Below, in pieces: positions 39,160 to 49,960 of a stretch of 64,000 bases of DNA. The position numbers and the translations under genes are program-made. The stretch spans positions 97,994,036-98,058,035 of the forward strand of contig CM043947.1 of NCBI GenBank assembly GCA_014529385.2, written 5' to 3'. The DNA is from Adiantum capillus-veneris (lineage: Eukaryota > Streptophyta > Polypodiopsida > Polypodiales > Pteridaceae). Under the pieces are notes generated by a model. The model searched no databases. It had not been told where the DNA came from and worked only from the letters and a program-made list of their open reading frames with translations. Numbering within the stretch: the stretch's first letter is position 1; the number at the start of each line of letters is the position of its first letter.

Positions 39160-40600
39160 GGTTCCAAGGTCCACCACTTGTCCAAGCTAACTCTATTGAA
39201 TCATAGAGAGAAGCAAAGGTCCACCACTTGTCCAAGCTAGGCTCCATTGAAACATGGAGAGAAGGATGCTCCACCATTTGTCGAAGCTAACTCTATTGAA
39301 ACATGGGGGGTTTACGTTCAAGGTCCACCACTTGTCCAAGCTATTAGTGCTAGTAGCATGAGTGGTTTTGTCTCAAGACTCACCACTTTTTCACTCTATG
39401 TCATTATATGAAGAATATTAGGGTGTTAAGGTCCACCACTTGTCCAACCTATAAGGCTATATCTTAAAGGTTATTCTTTCTCACCACTTGGAGTGACCAT
39501 GATAGGTTTTACATGGGGGTTTGGTTCCAAGGTCCACCACTTGGCCAAGCTAACTCTATTGAATAATAGAGAGAAGCAAAGGTCCACCACTTGTCCAAGC
39601 TAGGGTCCATTGAAACATGGAGAGAAGGATGCTCCACCATTTGTCCAAGATAGGCTCCATTGAAACATGAAGAGAAGCAAGATGCACGATGTCTCCAAGA
39701 TGCTAGGCTCCATCAAAATACCTTAAACCCACGATATTTCGTAGATGGTGGGTTTACTTTCAAGGTCCACCACTTGTCCAAGATATTATTGCTAGTAGCC
39801 TGAGTGGTTTGGTCTCAAGATTCACCAATTTTCCACTCTATGTCATTATATGAAGAATATCTGGGTGTTAAGGTCCACCACTTGTCCAACCTATAAGGCT
39901 ATATCTTAAATGGTATTTTTTCTCACCACTTGGAATGTGCATGATATGTTTTACATGGGGTTTTGTTCCAAGGTCCACCACTTGTCCAAGCTAGATCTAT
40001 TACATATATATTATACATACAATATTCAACTAGATTCTCTACCTATCATGTCCAGTAGCATGGATGCTCTAGCTTTAAGGTCCACCACTTGTCCAACCTA
40101 TACTCTCTTATGTAAGGGAGATCTCGCTATAAATTCAAAACCTTCCCGCCTAAATTTAAAATATCCCTCCCAAATTTTAAATATCCCGCCTAAATTTTAA
40201 AATATCCCGCCCAAATTTTAAAATTCAAACTTTTTTATAAAATCTAAATTTTACCACTTAAATTTAAAATATTCTACGTGAAATTGATTTTAAATTCAAG
40301 TTTACCACAAAAAGATATCATTATACCACCTAATTTCAAATATGCAAACCTCAAATCATTATATTGTACATAAATTCAAACAAATTCAAATTAACAAGCT
40401 TAAACTGATATTAGTTTGCATAGATATGAATTTATCACACCTAAATTATGTCACCATGTTAGAGAGAGTGGTTAGAGAATTTGAACAAGGTCCACCACTT
40501 GTCCAACCTAGATACCAAGAAGGATTGAGTGTACAAGGTATTGTTTGGAGGTCCTTATAGTCCACTGGTCTCAAGGTCCACCACTTGTGGTAAGGGTCAC
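39160..40600 (-). repeat. Satellite-related repeats in inverted orientation
   Basis: GGTCCACCACTTGTCCAAGC and relatives recur on the plus strand, which is the reverse complement of the array core. The stretch 39,160-39,990 contains two rounds of a diverged monomer. Later copies (40,078, 40,489, 40,575) are isolated in anonymous DNA. A short tandem repeat with CCCGCCTAAATTTTAAAATA lies at about 40,145-40,225. Confidence 0.88.
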
Positions 40601-40989
40601 CAAAAAGTGTATATATTCATCCAAAAAATACACGTATTTTTGGTCTACATGTCCTAGTTTCAACCATTTATGTCCATTAGGTGTATCACTAAACAACACT
40701 ACTTTTTTTGAGAAACAGAAGTTACAATCATATCTACAAATGGATTAGAGGAAAATCAGCTCAGCATACATCCAGAACTCGCTACAAGAATCGACTTTAA
40801 CAGATCACGCAAGTAATTCTTCCATTCAATTTTACTAGTATTACAATGTGTTAGGTATTTGTGATATTTATGTATGTATATATACTATGTGTGCATATCG
40901 TAATTAAGTGTAATTGTGTATCTGCATTATGTATGAGTATTACAATGAAATAACACAAATATACATACATACACATAGATAACACAGAC

Positions 40990-41345
40990 GCACACATACA
41001 TGAGCATGTATTTTCAAGAGAGAGATAGCAAGATATAGAGATAGATAGATAGATAGAGAGAGAGAGATAAATACGTGTTTTTTAGAGAGAGGAGAGAGAA
41101 AGATAACAGATTTCACTGTGTTTATGTATGTGGAGGAGAGCAAGACGATGTATGGGAATATGTGCACGTATTTTCAAGAGAGGGACAACAAGATAACAGA
41201 TTTCATTGTGGTTATGTATGTGGAAGTGAGGAAGACGATGTGTGGGAATATGTGCATGTATTTTCAAGAGAGAGACAGTAAGATAACAGATTTCACTGTG
41301 GTTATGTATGTGGAAGAGAGGAAGACGATGTGTGGAAATATGTGT
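40990..41345. repeat. GATA/GA-rich tract and a 90-bp minisatellite
   Basis: A GATA/GAGA tract at about 41,020-41,070 leads into about 2.7 copies of a 90-bp unit. AGATAACAGATTTCA marks exact starts at 41,101, 41,191 and 41,281. Because 90 is a multiple of three, open frames on both strands pass through it; they have no other support. Confidence 0.85.
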
Positions 41346-42290
41346 ATGTGTGCGGGGATACTTTTAAACTATGTATCTCTGTCTTTTGACGAGAGAGTGT
41401 GTGTGCAAGAAGAGTTACAGAGAACCATCTTCTCTATATGGAGAAAGACAGAGAGTGAGAGAGAGAGAAATACCTGGTTTTTCTCTATTTGTGAGGTGTG
41501 CAATGTCTCCTGAGAAGAAGCTATGCCCGATCCTGCCCTTCTAGAAAGCGTTGTGTACGCTGCTGTTTCTTTATCTTGTGCGCGAACTTTCAATCCTGTG
41601 CACTCCACCTGTGTGTTGTGTACGATGCCGAGCTTGCTCCTCCACGCGCGCGTATACTCCAACTGTGTGCGATCCGTGTGCGCTTTCTGTGTGTTTGCTG
41701 CTCGCCTGCTTTCTCTGTGTGCGTTGCTCCTGCGCTCTCTGTGTGCCTAGTCTTGATACGGTTTATTAGAATGCCACGTATGCTACAAGTCCATGTTTTA
41801 TCATAGGATTAAAAAAAACAAAAGCAATATAAAACATTAACCAATTCACACGGCCAAAATTAAATAAATCATGGTTGAAAATATGAAAAACATGCGTAAC
41901 TCTATACTAGGAATTCACTTTAAAAAAAAAAAATCTTTGGGCGCTGCCCCTAGCCCCGCGGGGGCGCTACCCCTCGACCCCGCCCAGAACAATATCCCAA
42001 AATCAACCTCCCAAGCCCCGCCATTGAGAGTGCTATATTCCACATCCCCATCAAGAGAGCTACCCCCAAACCTCACGTGGAAGCGCTGCCTTGTCACCCT
42101 ATTGTGGCATTGCCCTAAGACCCCGCATCTGGAGTGCTAAATGGGAACATTCTTCATTAGTGAAATTTTGAACATAAATTATATTAGCATATACTTAAAT
42201 ATAATACAAATATTACATATTAACTATACTACTAATTTACTATAGCAGTTCTAAATTATGTCCCATACTATATTTAAGGTGCCAAAGGTT
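41346..42290. other. Spacer with a GC-rich patch
   Basis: TGTG-rich sequence to about 41,750 and then AT-rich DNA. At about 41,938-42,135 there is a sharp GC-rich island of imperfect repeats built on GCGCTGCCCC and GACCCCGC phrases. No gene is supported. Confidence 0.55.
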
Positions 42291-43735
42291 TGGCCTTATG
42301 GTCCTAGATTTAGCCAAGTGGTCAACACATATAGGACCAAGTGCACACTGTGCCACAAAACTTGGCCACCACTTTACTTGCCAAAGTTTAGGCCACATGG
42401 TCAATCCTAAGTTTCCAATGTTCTTATTATGTCACCTTTTGCCTCGTGGAAAACCTAGGCTTGTTTTCACATACTCAGGCACTTCAAGCCACAATAAATT
42501 TTCATTACTCTTCGGCAACCCTTTTGTTCAAGTCTTTGAAAAAACATTGTTTAAGGCCACCCTAAACCATTTTCATTTAGGGGTGTCTAAAACTAGCTTT
42601 TTGGCAATTCGAGAAGAAAATGGTCAAAGTTTTATACTTAGTTTTAACCACTTCACCAATTCAAATATTGGAAAGAAAGGTCTTGTAATACTTTTCTTTG
42701 GACATCACACATTAAAACTAGGTCCCTCACTTGTCCAAGCTATGCTCTAATACAATAAAGGGCTTTTGGTTTCAAGATGCACCACTTTCCCAACCTTGAT
42801 TCCATTAAAGAATCTAGCTCTACTTAGACATTTAATAGCAAGGTCCTGCAGCAGTTCAGATTGAACATTTTCCATGGCAGCTAGGTCCACCACTTATCTA
42901 AGCTATGCTCTAATAGAGTAAGGGGGTTTTGGTTTCAAGATCCACCACTTGTCCAAACTTGATTTGGGAAGCAAGGTCCTATAATAGTTTGCTTTGGACA
43001 TTCACCATTACAACTAAGTCCACCACTTCTCCAAGCTATGTTCTAATATACTAAGGAGGTTTTGGTTTCAAGGAGAACCACTTGTACGACTTTGTTTTTT
43101 GGAAGTAAGGTCTTTACATAGTTCACCTTGGACCTTGGACATTGGATACTACAACTAAGCCACCACTTGTCCAAGCTATCCTCTATATATAGCCAAAGGG
43201 TTTGGGTTTCAAGATTCACCACTTTTCCAACCTTTCTTCCATTAAAGAAAGGAGGGGCATTATAACTAGGTCCACCACTTGTCCAAGCTATGCTCTGATA
43301 TAGAAAGGGATTTTGGTTTCAAGGTCCACCACTGTTCAACCTTGCAAGACTACTTGGACATTGGAAAGCATAGTCCTATAGTAGTTGATAGGTGGCATGG
43401 GTATTACAACTAGGTACCAAAGCCTATGCTCTCATATAGCAAAGAGGCTTTGCTTTCAAGGTCCACCACTTGTCAACCTTTCTAATAAAGAAATGAGGGG
43501 CTATTTAAAATGGCAAGCAAGGTAGCAAGGAGGTGTTTCACCTTGGATATTGGGCATTATAACTAGTCCACCACTTGTCCAAGCTATGCTCTAATAAAGA
43601 AAGGGATTTTCGTTTCAAGGTCCACCATGTGTTCAACCTTTCTAATATAGAAAGGGGATTTTTTGTTTCAAGTCCACCACGTGTTCAACCTTGAAAGACT
43701 CAAGGGATACTTGGACATTGAAAGCATAGTCCTAT
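42291..43735 (-). repeat. Diverged satellite-related repeat, inverted orientation
   Basis: The core GTCCACCACTTGTCCAAGCT (minus-strand orientation relative to the array) recurs with a different, family-specific spacer: GCTCTAATATAG, then GGTTTCAAGGTCCACCAC, then CAACCTT. The segment with AGTCCTATAGTAGTTGATAGG occurs twice, near 43,371 and 43,728. The second copy runs into the start of the next gene's open frame. Confidence 0.82.
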
Positions 43736-43740
43736 AGTAG

Positions 43741-46700
43741 TTGATAGGTGGCAATGGGACTTGTGGTGGTACAAAGATAGGGCTGGGAAATGTCTCCATA
43801 CTAGTGGAGGAATGCTTGAAGGATGTGGTCCTACCTTTTCCTACAATGGATACTTCATCTCTCCAAGGCTCATTATGGAGTGCTGTTCGATGGTCAAAGC
43901 TTCTTTTGCAATCTTTTGTATTAAATGGGAACTTAATTGATCCACACGAAAGCTACAATGGTGATGAAGAACATGATCATTCTGATCCTCTAGTTACAGA
44001 TGCAATACCTATGACAAGCCCAGAATTTGAAGCAATGATTCGAGAGTCTTGGAGAAATCAGAGGGTCCTTTTAAAAGATGACACAATGATGCAAACCATG
44101 AATGAAGGGACCATCTTATATGTATTTCCACATGATTATGTCAACTTTCAGGAACTTGGTCCTGATTGTGTGGGTGTGGGTATTGAAAGAGAAAATGCAA
44201 GCATTGATGATGTGGTTGAAGTGGGTAGCATCACTTTGCTAAAGTGGCCCATCAAGCAGACAACAATGTTGAATGGGAGCCCATTACAACGCTTTGTTCC
44301 TGTTGATGGCATGCATGCTACATATGAGGATGTATCCAACGATGACAATGTTGGAAAAAAACTTGATGGGAGTAATGTTGTCCAGTTGTCAAGGAAGAGA
44401 CGATACACTTTCATGAACAGGACTCAAAAATCAAAAGCAGCACCAGCTTCGACTTTTTACCTTTCAAACAAATCAATTCAAAGGGTATCATGCATTGATT
44501 GTTGTGCACAAAAATGCTTCCAATTTGCAGATCGTGATATGGTGACAAGGTTACGACAACAATTTTGGGGAGAGTCTCAAAAATCACGCACTAATTATGT
44601 TTATGATGTTCTTTCTATATGTTATCAGAAAGATGAGAAGTCACGATACCAATTCAGGCTAAATGGCTCTATTGTTTGTTGTAGAGCATGGTATGAGCTA
44701 CATGGAATACCAAAGACATCATTTTATCGATACAAGGAGAACTTTGAAAATGGTGTGCGCCAATATGTACATGGGAACACATGTACATTGAGAAGGGGAC
44801 TTCAACATACTAGTTTAGCAAGAGCACTACTAAATGAGTTTGTGGAAAACAACTCTGAGAAGATGCCACATAGAAGTAGAACACTGCTAGATGGCTCAAG
44901 AGAGACTCAATTGGTGATTCCATCAACATACAAACAAGTGGATATTTTATGTGAAATCAACACGACACTTGACCAAATGGGCTATGAGAAGAAGCTATCC
45001 CAATCTTCTTTTGGTAGAATTTGGAACAAAGAGTACCCACATGTCACTTTAACAAAGACGAGTGAGTTCTCTAAGTGCAATATTTGTAGCTCAATCAAGG
45101 CAAGGTTAGAAGCTAAACCTTCTCTTGAAGAGAGAGCTCTTCTCTTGAGGAGAGAGAAGTTCACATGGCACAACAAAAGAGTTGCAGAAGCCTATATTAT
45201 GCATGGCGCACGTATTCAGAAACTCAACCACAAAAATATGTATGCATAATCCATGATAAGATGGATCAAAAGAAGACTGCCATTCCTAGATTACGCATTG
45301 TTCCCAAGGGTGTGGATTCAGGATATAATCTGCAGGTGGCATTGATTGGCATGATCACTCATGGACATGGAGAAGGTCATTACGGACACTTTGTCTTGAA
45401 TGGTTTGTGGCCAGCTGATCCAAATCTTACAATTGGCTCAATTGCTAATTGTTTACATAACCTCGAGAGGATAGATAAGCATCCTCTTGGTGATCTAGTA
45501 ACAAATGGACTTCCAAGGAGCAATATTTCACTACTACATGCTTTGAACTCAAGGGATGCTTTGGACTACCATAACTTGAGTGATGGAAAAGAGCCCATTG
45601 TGCAGTCGTCAGAAATTGCAGAAGAGGAATTGGGGTCAACATTTCGCAGATTGCCAGAGAACTTGTTGCTACAATTGGATAATTGTGCAGGGGAAAACAA
45701 AAATCGATACTTATTTGCCTATTTGTCAATGCTTGTTGCAAGGGGTGTTTTCAAAACCATCCAGCTGGGATTTTTAATGGTTGGGCATACACATGAGGAC
45801 ATAGACGCCATGTTTAGTAGGTTTTCAGAGAAGTTGAGAGTTACACAAACCTATACTTTGCCACATTTGATGGATACATTACGAAACAGCTCATCTTCAT
45901 CTCCAGCTCCATTTTTTTCTCACAAAGATCCCCGATTTCAAGCAATATTGTGATGGCTATCTTTGTGATGGACAAGACATACTTGTTGGACATTCCAAAC
46001 CGCTTCAGTTCAGGTTCTTTATGCAGGATGAGACACCAATGATGCAATATAAGGCACATGTAGGTGTATCAAGTTGGAGTGGAAGTATTCGCCTTTGGAA
46101 AACAGACACAGAAGGCAAGCCAATGTTACCACATGGAGATCCACCTCTAGTACAAATGGCGGAGTATGTCAAGGCCCACGAAGAAGTCATTTTGGGGCTA
46201 AAGAACTATATAAAATTTTGGAAAAATTTAGGGAATGGTTCAAGTATTCCGCGATATTATAGACCCGTGATAGATTATTGGAGTAAGGTAATTGAAGAGA
46301 TTGGAAAAGCAATCATATCAGAGGGAGTCTTGTATGAAATGTTTTGGCCAAAAACTCAAGAATATTCTCACCTACAAAGCACTACAATGAATTTGCAACA
46401 AGGAGCAGAAAGATTCCTAGGCCTTGAAGAGTTGAACGATCATTTTTGTGGGCCTCAACGAGATAGGCCAAGGGAAGAGTTTGACCCTATGTCTGATGTG
46501 CACCAAGGTGACTTTCTTATGCTTGTTCCGAGTGACACAGAAATCTATCCAGTGTGGCTTGCAATGGCTTTATCTGACATTGATAATGAGCCTACATCAC
46601 CAAACTACAGAAAACTCTTGATTCAATATTGGGCACCTTGCGCGAGAAAAAGTGGGATGACAGATACTCAAGCTTACAGTAATTGTTGGAAGGGTTATTG

Positions 46701-46896
46701 GGCTGTCAACTATAAGGACCCACAAGTGTGGGAAACTATAGATGCAATTGTTTGGTCTTGGAGACCCAACAAAGAAGGACCATTTTCTAGAATAAAGATT
46801 CCAGAAAGACATGCTCTAAAAGCCAAAGAAGGCCTCACTCGTGCACATCAGCCACACTTGGATCAAAGTTCAGATATGGTATCAAATGTGGAGTAG
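43741..46896 (+). pseudogene. DUF7869-type protein gene, two frameshifts
   Basis: Three consecutive frames make one protein of roughly 1,000 residues. Part 1 (43,741-~45,175) includes CIDCCAQKCF and CNICS cysteine clusters. Part 2 (~45,175-~45,930, shifted) has LYYAWR, IHDKMDQKKTAIPR, LQLDNCAGENKNRY and VGHTHEDIDAMFSRFS, the signature I associate with DUF7869. Part 3 (~45,930-46,896, back in the first frame) has FKQYCDGYLCDG, then GDFLMLVPSD, YWAPCARK and a C-terminal IVWSWRP segment. The first shift equals loss of one base near 45,170, the second gain of one near 45,930. The first ~20 codons from 43,741 lie in repeat sequence, so ATG at 43,846 is a better start. Function is unknown. The conserved D, DN and HxED motifs would fit an RNase H-fold nuclease, but that is my inference. 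A recently broken gene or a domesticated-transposase relic are both possible. Confidence 0.75.
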
Positions 46897-47209
46897 AATT
46901 ATGTGGAGCTTCTATTGTGACTATACTAGTCAATTTGTAAACAAAATCTTTTTTGTATCTTCCTTTGTTTTATGTAATTTATAGTTATTATTCAAATCCA
47001 TGTGTTGTACATCCTCTTGACTTTTGGTGTTTATCAACACCACAATCCTATGAGATTTTCACTTTATTTACGAGCCACACACCTCAATTTTTCCCACTTT
47101 AAGTGGAAAATTCCCAAATTACATGAATTCAGTCGATTTGGAGATTCTCATAATGTGAGATTTTTACCAAAATACCTAATATGGTCTTTTTAACCTACAT
47201 TACTGTTTG

Positions 47210-47285
47210 AGACCCGAGGGGTCTGTACCAAGCTCCGTGCGACACGGCACACAAAATCCTTGTTTGAACTGCGCATGATGGCCAA
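47210..47285 (-). repeat. Inverted copy of the repeat flanking the non-autonomous element
   Basis: GACCCGAGGGGTCTGTACCA and what follows are the reverse complement, with some changes, of sequence at about 49,780-49,880. The non-autonomous retrotransposon sits just inside this copy, so its target was an inverted-repeat locus. Confidence 0.75.
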
Positions 47286-47290
47286 ATCAA
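47286..47290. repeat. Left target-site duplication (ATCAA)
   Basis: ATCAA directly precedes the 5' LTR and is repeated directly after the 3' LTR at 49,697-49,701. Confidence 0.9.
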
Positions 47291-47436
47291 TGTTGAGCTT
47301 ATATGTGAAGCTACTCAATATATGGCTTCTCTATATATGACACCTAGGTCCCCTCTATATATACATCATCTAATGTCTGTATATATTCTACACACTTTGG
47401 GGTTCTATTTCTGTGCTCTCTCTTTCTCTCTCAACA
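47291..47436 (+). repeat. 5' LTR of the non-autonomous element (146 bp)
   Basis: Begins TGTTGAGCTTATATGTGAAG and ends CTCTCTCAACA, with the primer site adjoining. Confidence 0.9.
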
Positions 47437-47448
47437 TGGTATCAGAGC
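47437..47448 (+). other. Primer binding site of the non-autonomous element
   Basis: TGGTATCAGAGC, identical to the primer site of the copia element, directly follows the 5' LTR. Confidence 0.92.
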
Positions 47449-48125
47449 AGTACGTTTTTGTTTTCAATTTTTCTCCTGATAAAAATCGATTTTGGAGAAA
47501 CTACCTGCGAGAAGCACCAAAATCGATGTGGTCTACAACTTTGCAGAAGGAGTTTTTTCAAATTCTGCACCAATTTTAAGTTATCGTTCGCGGACTGCGT
47601 ACATACCTGAAAAGCAACTTTCGATTTTTGTTTTTGATTTTTCTGTTAATTGAAAACAATTTTCCAGAAACTTTCCCCTAAAGGGACCGAAATCGATGTG
47701 GTCTACAACTTTGCAGAAGGAAGTTTTTTCAAATTCTGCACCGATTTTGAGTTATCGTTCACGGACTGCGTACATGTCCGAAAAGCAAGTTTCGTTTTAT
47801 GTTTTTGATTTTTCTGCTAATTGAAAACGATTTTACAGAAACTACCTTCCATGGGACCGGAATCGACGTGGTCTACAACTTTGCAGAAGGAAGTTTTTTC
47901 AAATTCTGCACTGATTTTGAGTTATCGTTCGTGGATTGCGTACATACGTGAAAAGCAAGTTTTGTTTTATGTTTTTGATTTTTCTGCTAATTGAAAACGA
48001 TTTTACAGAAACTACTCGCGCAAGGGATCAGAATCGGTGTGGTCTATAACTTTGCAGAAGAAAGTTTCTCTAAATTTTGCACCGATTTTGGGTTATCGTC
48101 TCGGACTGCGAATATGTTTGAACAT
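47449..48125 (+). repeat. ~170-bp internal tandem repeat, four copies
   Basis: GTGGTCTACAACTTTGCAGA marks equivalent points at 47,528, 47,698, 47,868 and (one base changed) 48,039, giving periods of 170, 170 and 171 bp. Each unit also has GAGTTATCGTTCGCGGACTG-like and TTTGATTTTTCTGCTAATTG-like segments. It occupies the leader region just after the primer site. Confidence 0.9.
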
Positions 48126-48403
48126 CAAAATTTTACTTTTTGCTTTTGATTTTTCTCATAATTGAAAACTTCTCAATTATATTTTTTCTTCATCAATCAT
48201 ATATTTGTTACTGACGTAACTTTGCTACAGAAGTCAGTTACATATCGTTCCGATTCAGTCGAGCCGTTGATGATTAATTGTCCAAATTCTATGGAGCTAC
48301 TGTTGGTACATGATCTTTTGTTATACGATATACTCATTCATTGATTCTCGTATAATTATTCTTTTAGAGATATAGGCTACGTCGTTTTATTGATAATTTC
48401 TCA

Positions 48404-48830
48404 TTGATACCATAGTGATTTTGATGGTACCATGATAATGTTTTGTTAACTGGTCATGGTGATTTTTGCTGATACCATGATGATATTTCATTGATACCAT
48501 GGTTATTCTCGGTGATGCGATGATGATATTTCATTGATACCGTAGTTATTCTCGCTGATTCCATGATGATATCGTTGATTCCATGGTGATTTTTGTTGAT
48601 ACCATGATGAAGTTTCGTTGATACCATGGTTATTCTCGGTGATGCCATGATGTTGTTTCGTTGATACCATGGTTATTCTCGGTGATACCATGATGTAGTT
48701 TCGTTGATACCATGGTTATTCTCGGTGATGCCATGATGTTGTTTCGTTGATACAATGATGATTCTCGGTGATATCATGAAGCTTTTCGTTGATACCATGA
48801 TGATTTATTCATTTGTATTGATGCAATGAT
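48404..48830 (+). repeat. 43-bp minisatellite inside the non-autonomous element
   Basis: Units of 43 bp run head to tail, built on TTGATACCATGGTTATTCTC and GGTGATGCCATGATG and degenerate at both ends. The frames open on the minus strand here (HHGINENNHGINE-like) are products of the repeat. Confidence 0.85.
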
Positions 48831-49485
48831 GATGTGTTGTTAATACTTTGATGGTATTCATTGATCACTACATTGATAAATGTTGTTTTATGTAGTATAT
48901 ACACATATCATTTGCATCACGTAATCACACATCTTGTACTTTTACGTTCATACTTTATGTACCATATGTTGTCGTGCGTATATATGTCGTCAAAAGAGTG
49001 GCGTCGCGAACCATCTCTTATGGCATTGTGAATGTAATTATTTCACTAACGATGCTAATAATTTTTATGACTATGTTTTTTTTTTTGAGTCTATGATCTA
49101 TGTAGGATTGATCAAAGAATTGATTTTATGAAGACAAACTTGGTGACAATAAAAGATTTATGAAGATATGTTTGGTGATGCCATATTGATGACAACATGA
49201 AGACATGTTTGGTGATGCAATATTGATGACAAGCTACACAACAGATACACGGAGACACTTTTGATTTCAAGCTAATCGATAGCCTTTACACCTCTTTATT
49301 GAACCTTTGTATTCATTATTGTATTTAATAGGATAGGAGTAATGTAACTCCTCATAAAACATTCATTGTAAAAGGAGTGATGTAGCTCCTCATAAAATAT
49401 TCATTGTAAAAGGAGTGATGTAGCTCCTCGTGAACATTTGTATATTCAATGATTTTTATAATATAACGGTGGGTGTATATAGAGC

Positions 49486-49554
49486 TGTGGGTTTTTCCCT
49501 TGATCCCCCAAGGGTTTTTTCATCCACAGTTAGGGACCCTTATTTGAGCGGGGG
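49486..49554 (+). promoter_or_regulatory. 3' hairpin block and polypurine tract of the non-autonomous element
   Basis: Contains GGGTTTTTCCCTTGATCCCC, then CAAGGG, a T run, and GAGCGGGGG before the LTR. It closely matches 14,511-14,579 in the copia element while the neighbouring sequence does not, which suggests conserved function in priming, packaging or 3' processing. Confidence 0.8.
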
Positions 49555-49696
49555 TGTTGAACTTATATGTGAAGCTACTCAATATATGGCTTCTCTATAT
49601 ATGGCACCCAGGTCCTCTCTATATATACATCATCTCATGTGTGTATTCTACACACTTTGGGGTTCTATTTTTGTTCTCTCTCTTTCTCTCTCAACA
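49555..49696 (+). repeat. 3' LTR of the non-autonomous element (142 bp)
   Basis: Pairs with the 5' LTR at 47,291-47,436. It lacks four bases of an internal TATA stretch and has scattered substitutions. Confidence 0.9.
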
Positions 49697-49960
49697 ATCA
49701 AGCCTTTTGCACGTTGTGGTGCACGGAGCTTGATCTGGACTCATCCATTCCTGAAACACCCCCTGACGCAGTTCTTTTGTGCATAAGATGCTTGATTTGG
49801 CCATAATCTGCAGTTCAAATAGGGATTTTGTGCGTCGTAGTGCACAGAGCTTGGTACAGACCCCTCAGGTCCTGAAACACCCCCCGACGCGGTTCGTTGG
49901 TGCAAAAGATGCCTCATTTGGCCATAATATGTCCCAAAAACATGGCATCGCATGGAAAAC
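49697..49960 (+). repeat. ~119-bp tandem duplication at the target locus
   Basis: Starts with the right ATCAA duplication. Two similar units begin near 49,705 and 49,824, both containing a TTTTG...GTGCACRGAGCTTG phrase and CCTGAAACACCCCC. An inverted copy lies at 47,210-47,285 on the other side of the inserted element. Confidence 0.75.

Larger units (their letters stand above)
47291..49696 (+). mobile_element. Non-autonomous short-LTR retrotransposon, 2,406 bp
   Basis: LTRs of 146 and 142 bp with TGTTGA...CAACA ends enclose about 2.1 kb with no retroviral protein domain. The initiator-Met tRNA primer site follows the 5' LTR, a GAGCGGGGG purine tract precedes the 3' LTR, and ATCAA flanks the element. 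The internal region is largely tandem repeats: a ~170-bp unit four times and a 43-bp unit about nine times. It is longer than a classical TRIM and shorter than a typical LARD. The LTRs differ at around ten sites plus a 4-bp gap, so it is older than the copia element. The 3' hairpin block and CT-rich LTR end match that element, implying mobilisation by a related copia enzyme set. Confidence 0.9.

Noticed and set aside
41498-41806. Three overlapping Cys-rich frames of 72-102 codons
   Set aside because: They are due to TGTG-rich low-complexity sequence. All three frames are open, which argues against coding.
45170-45250. Programmed -1 frameshift in the DUF7869-type gene
   Set aside because: No convincing X XXY YYZ slippery heptamer in the right frame near where homology switches. 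Simple base loss explains it better.
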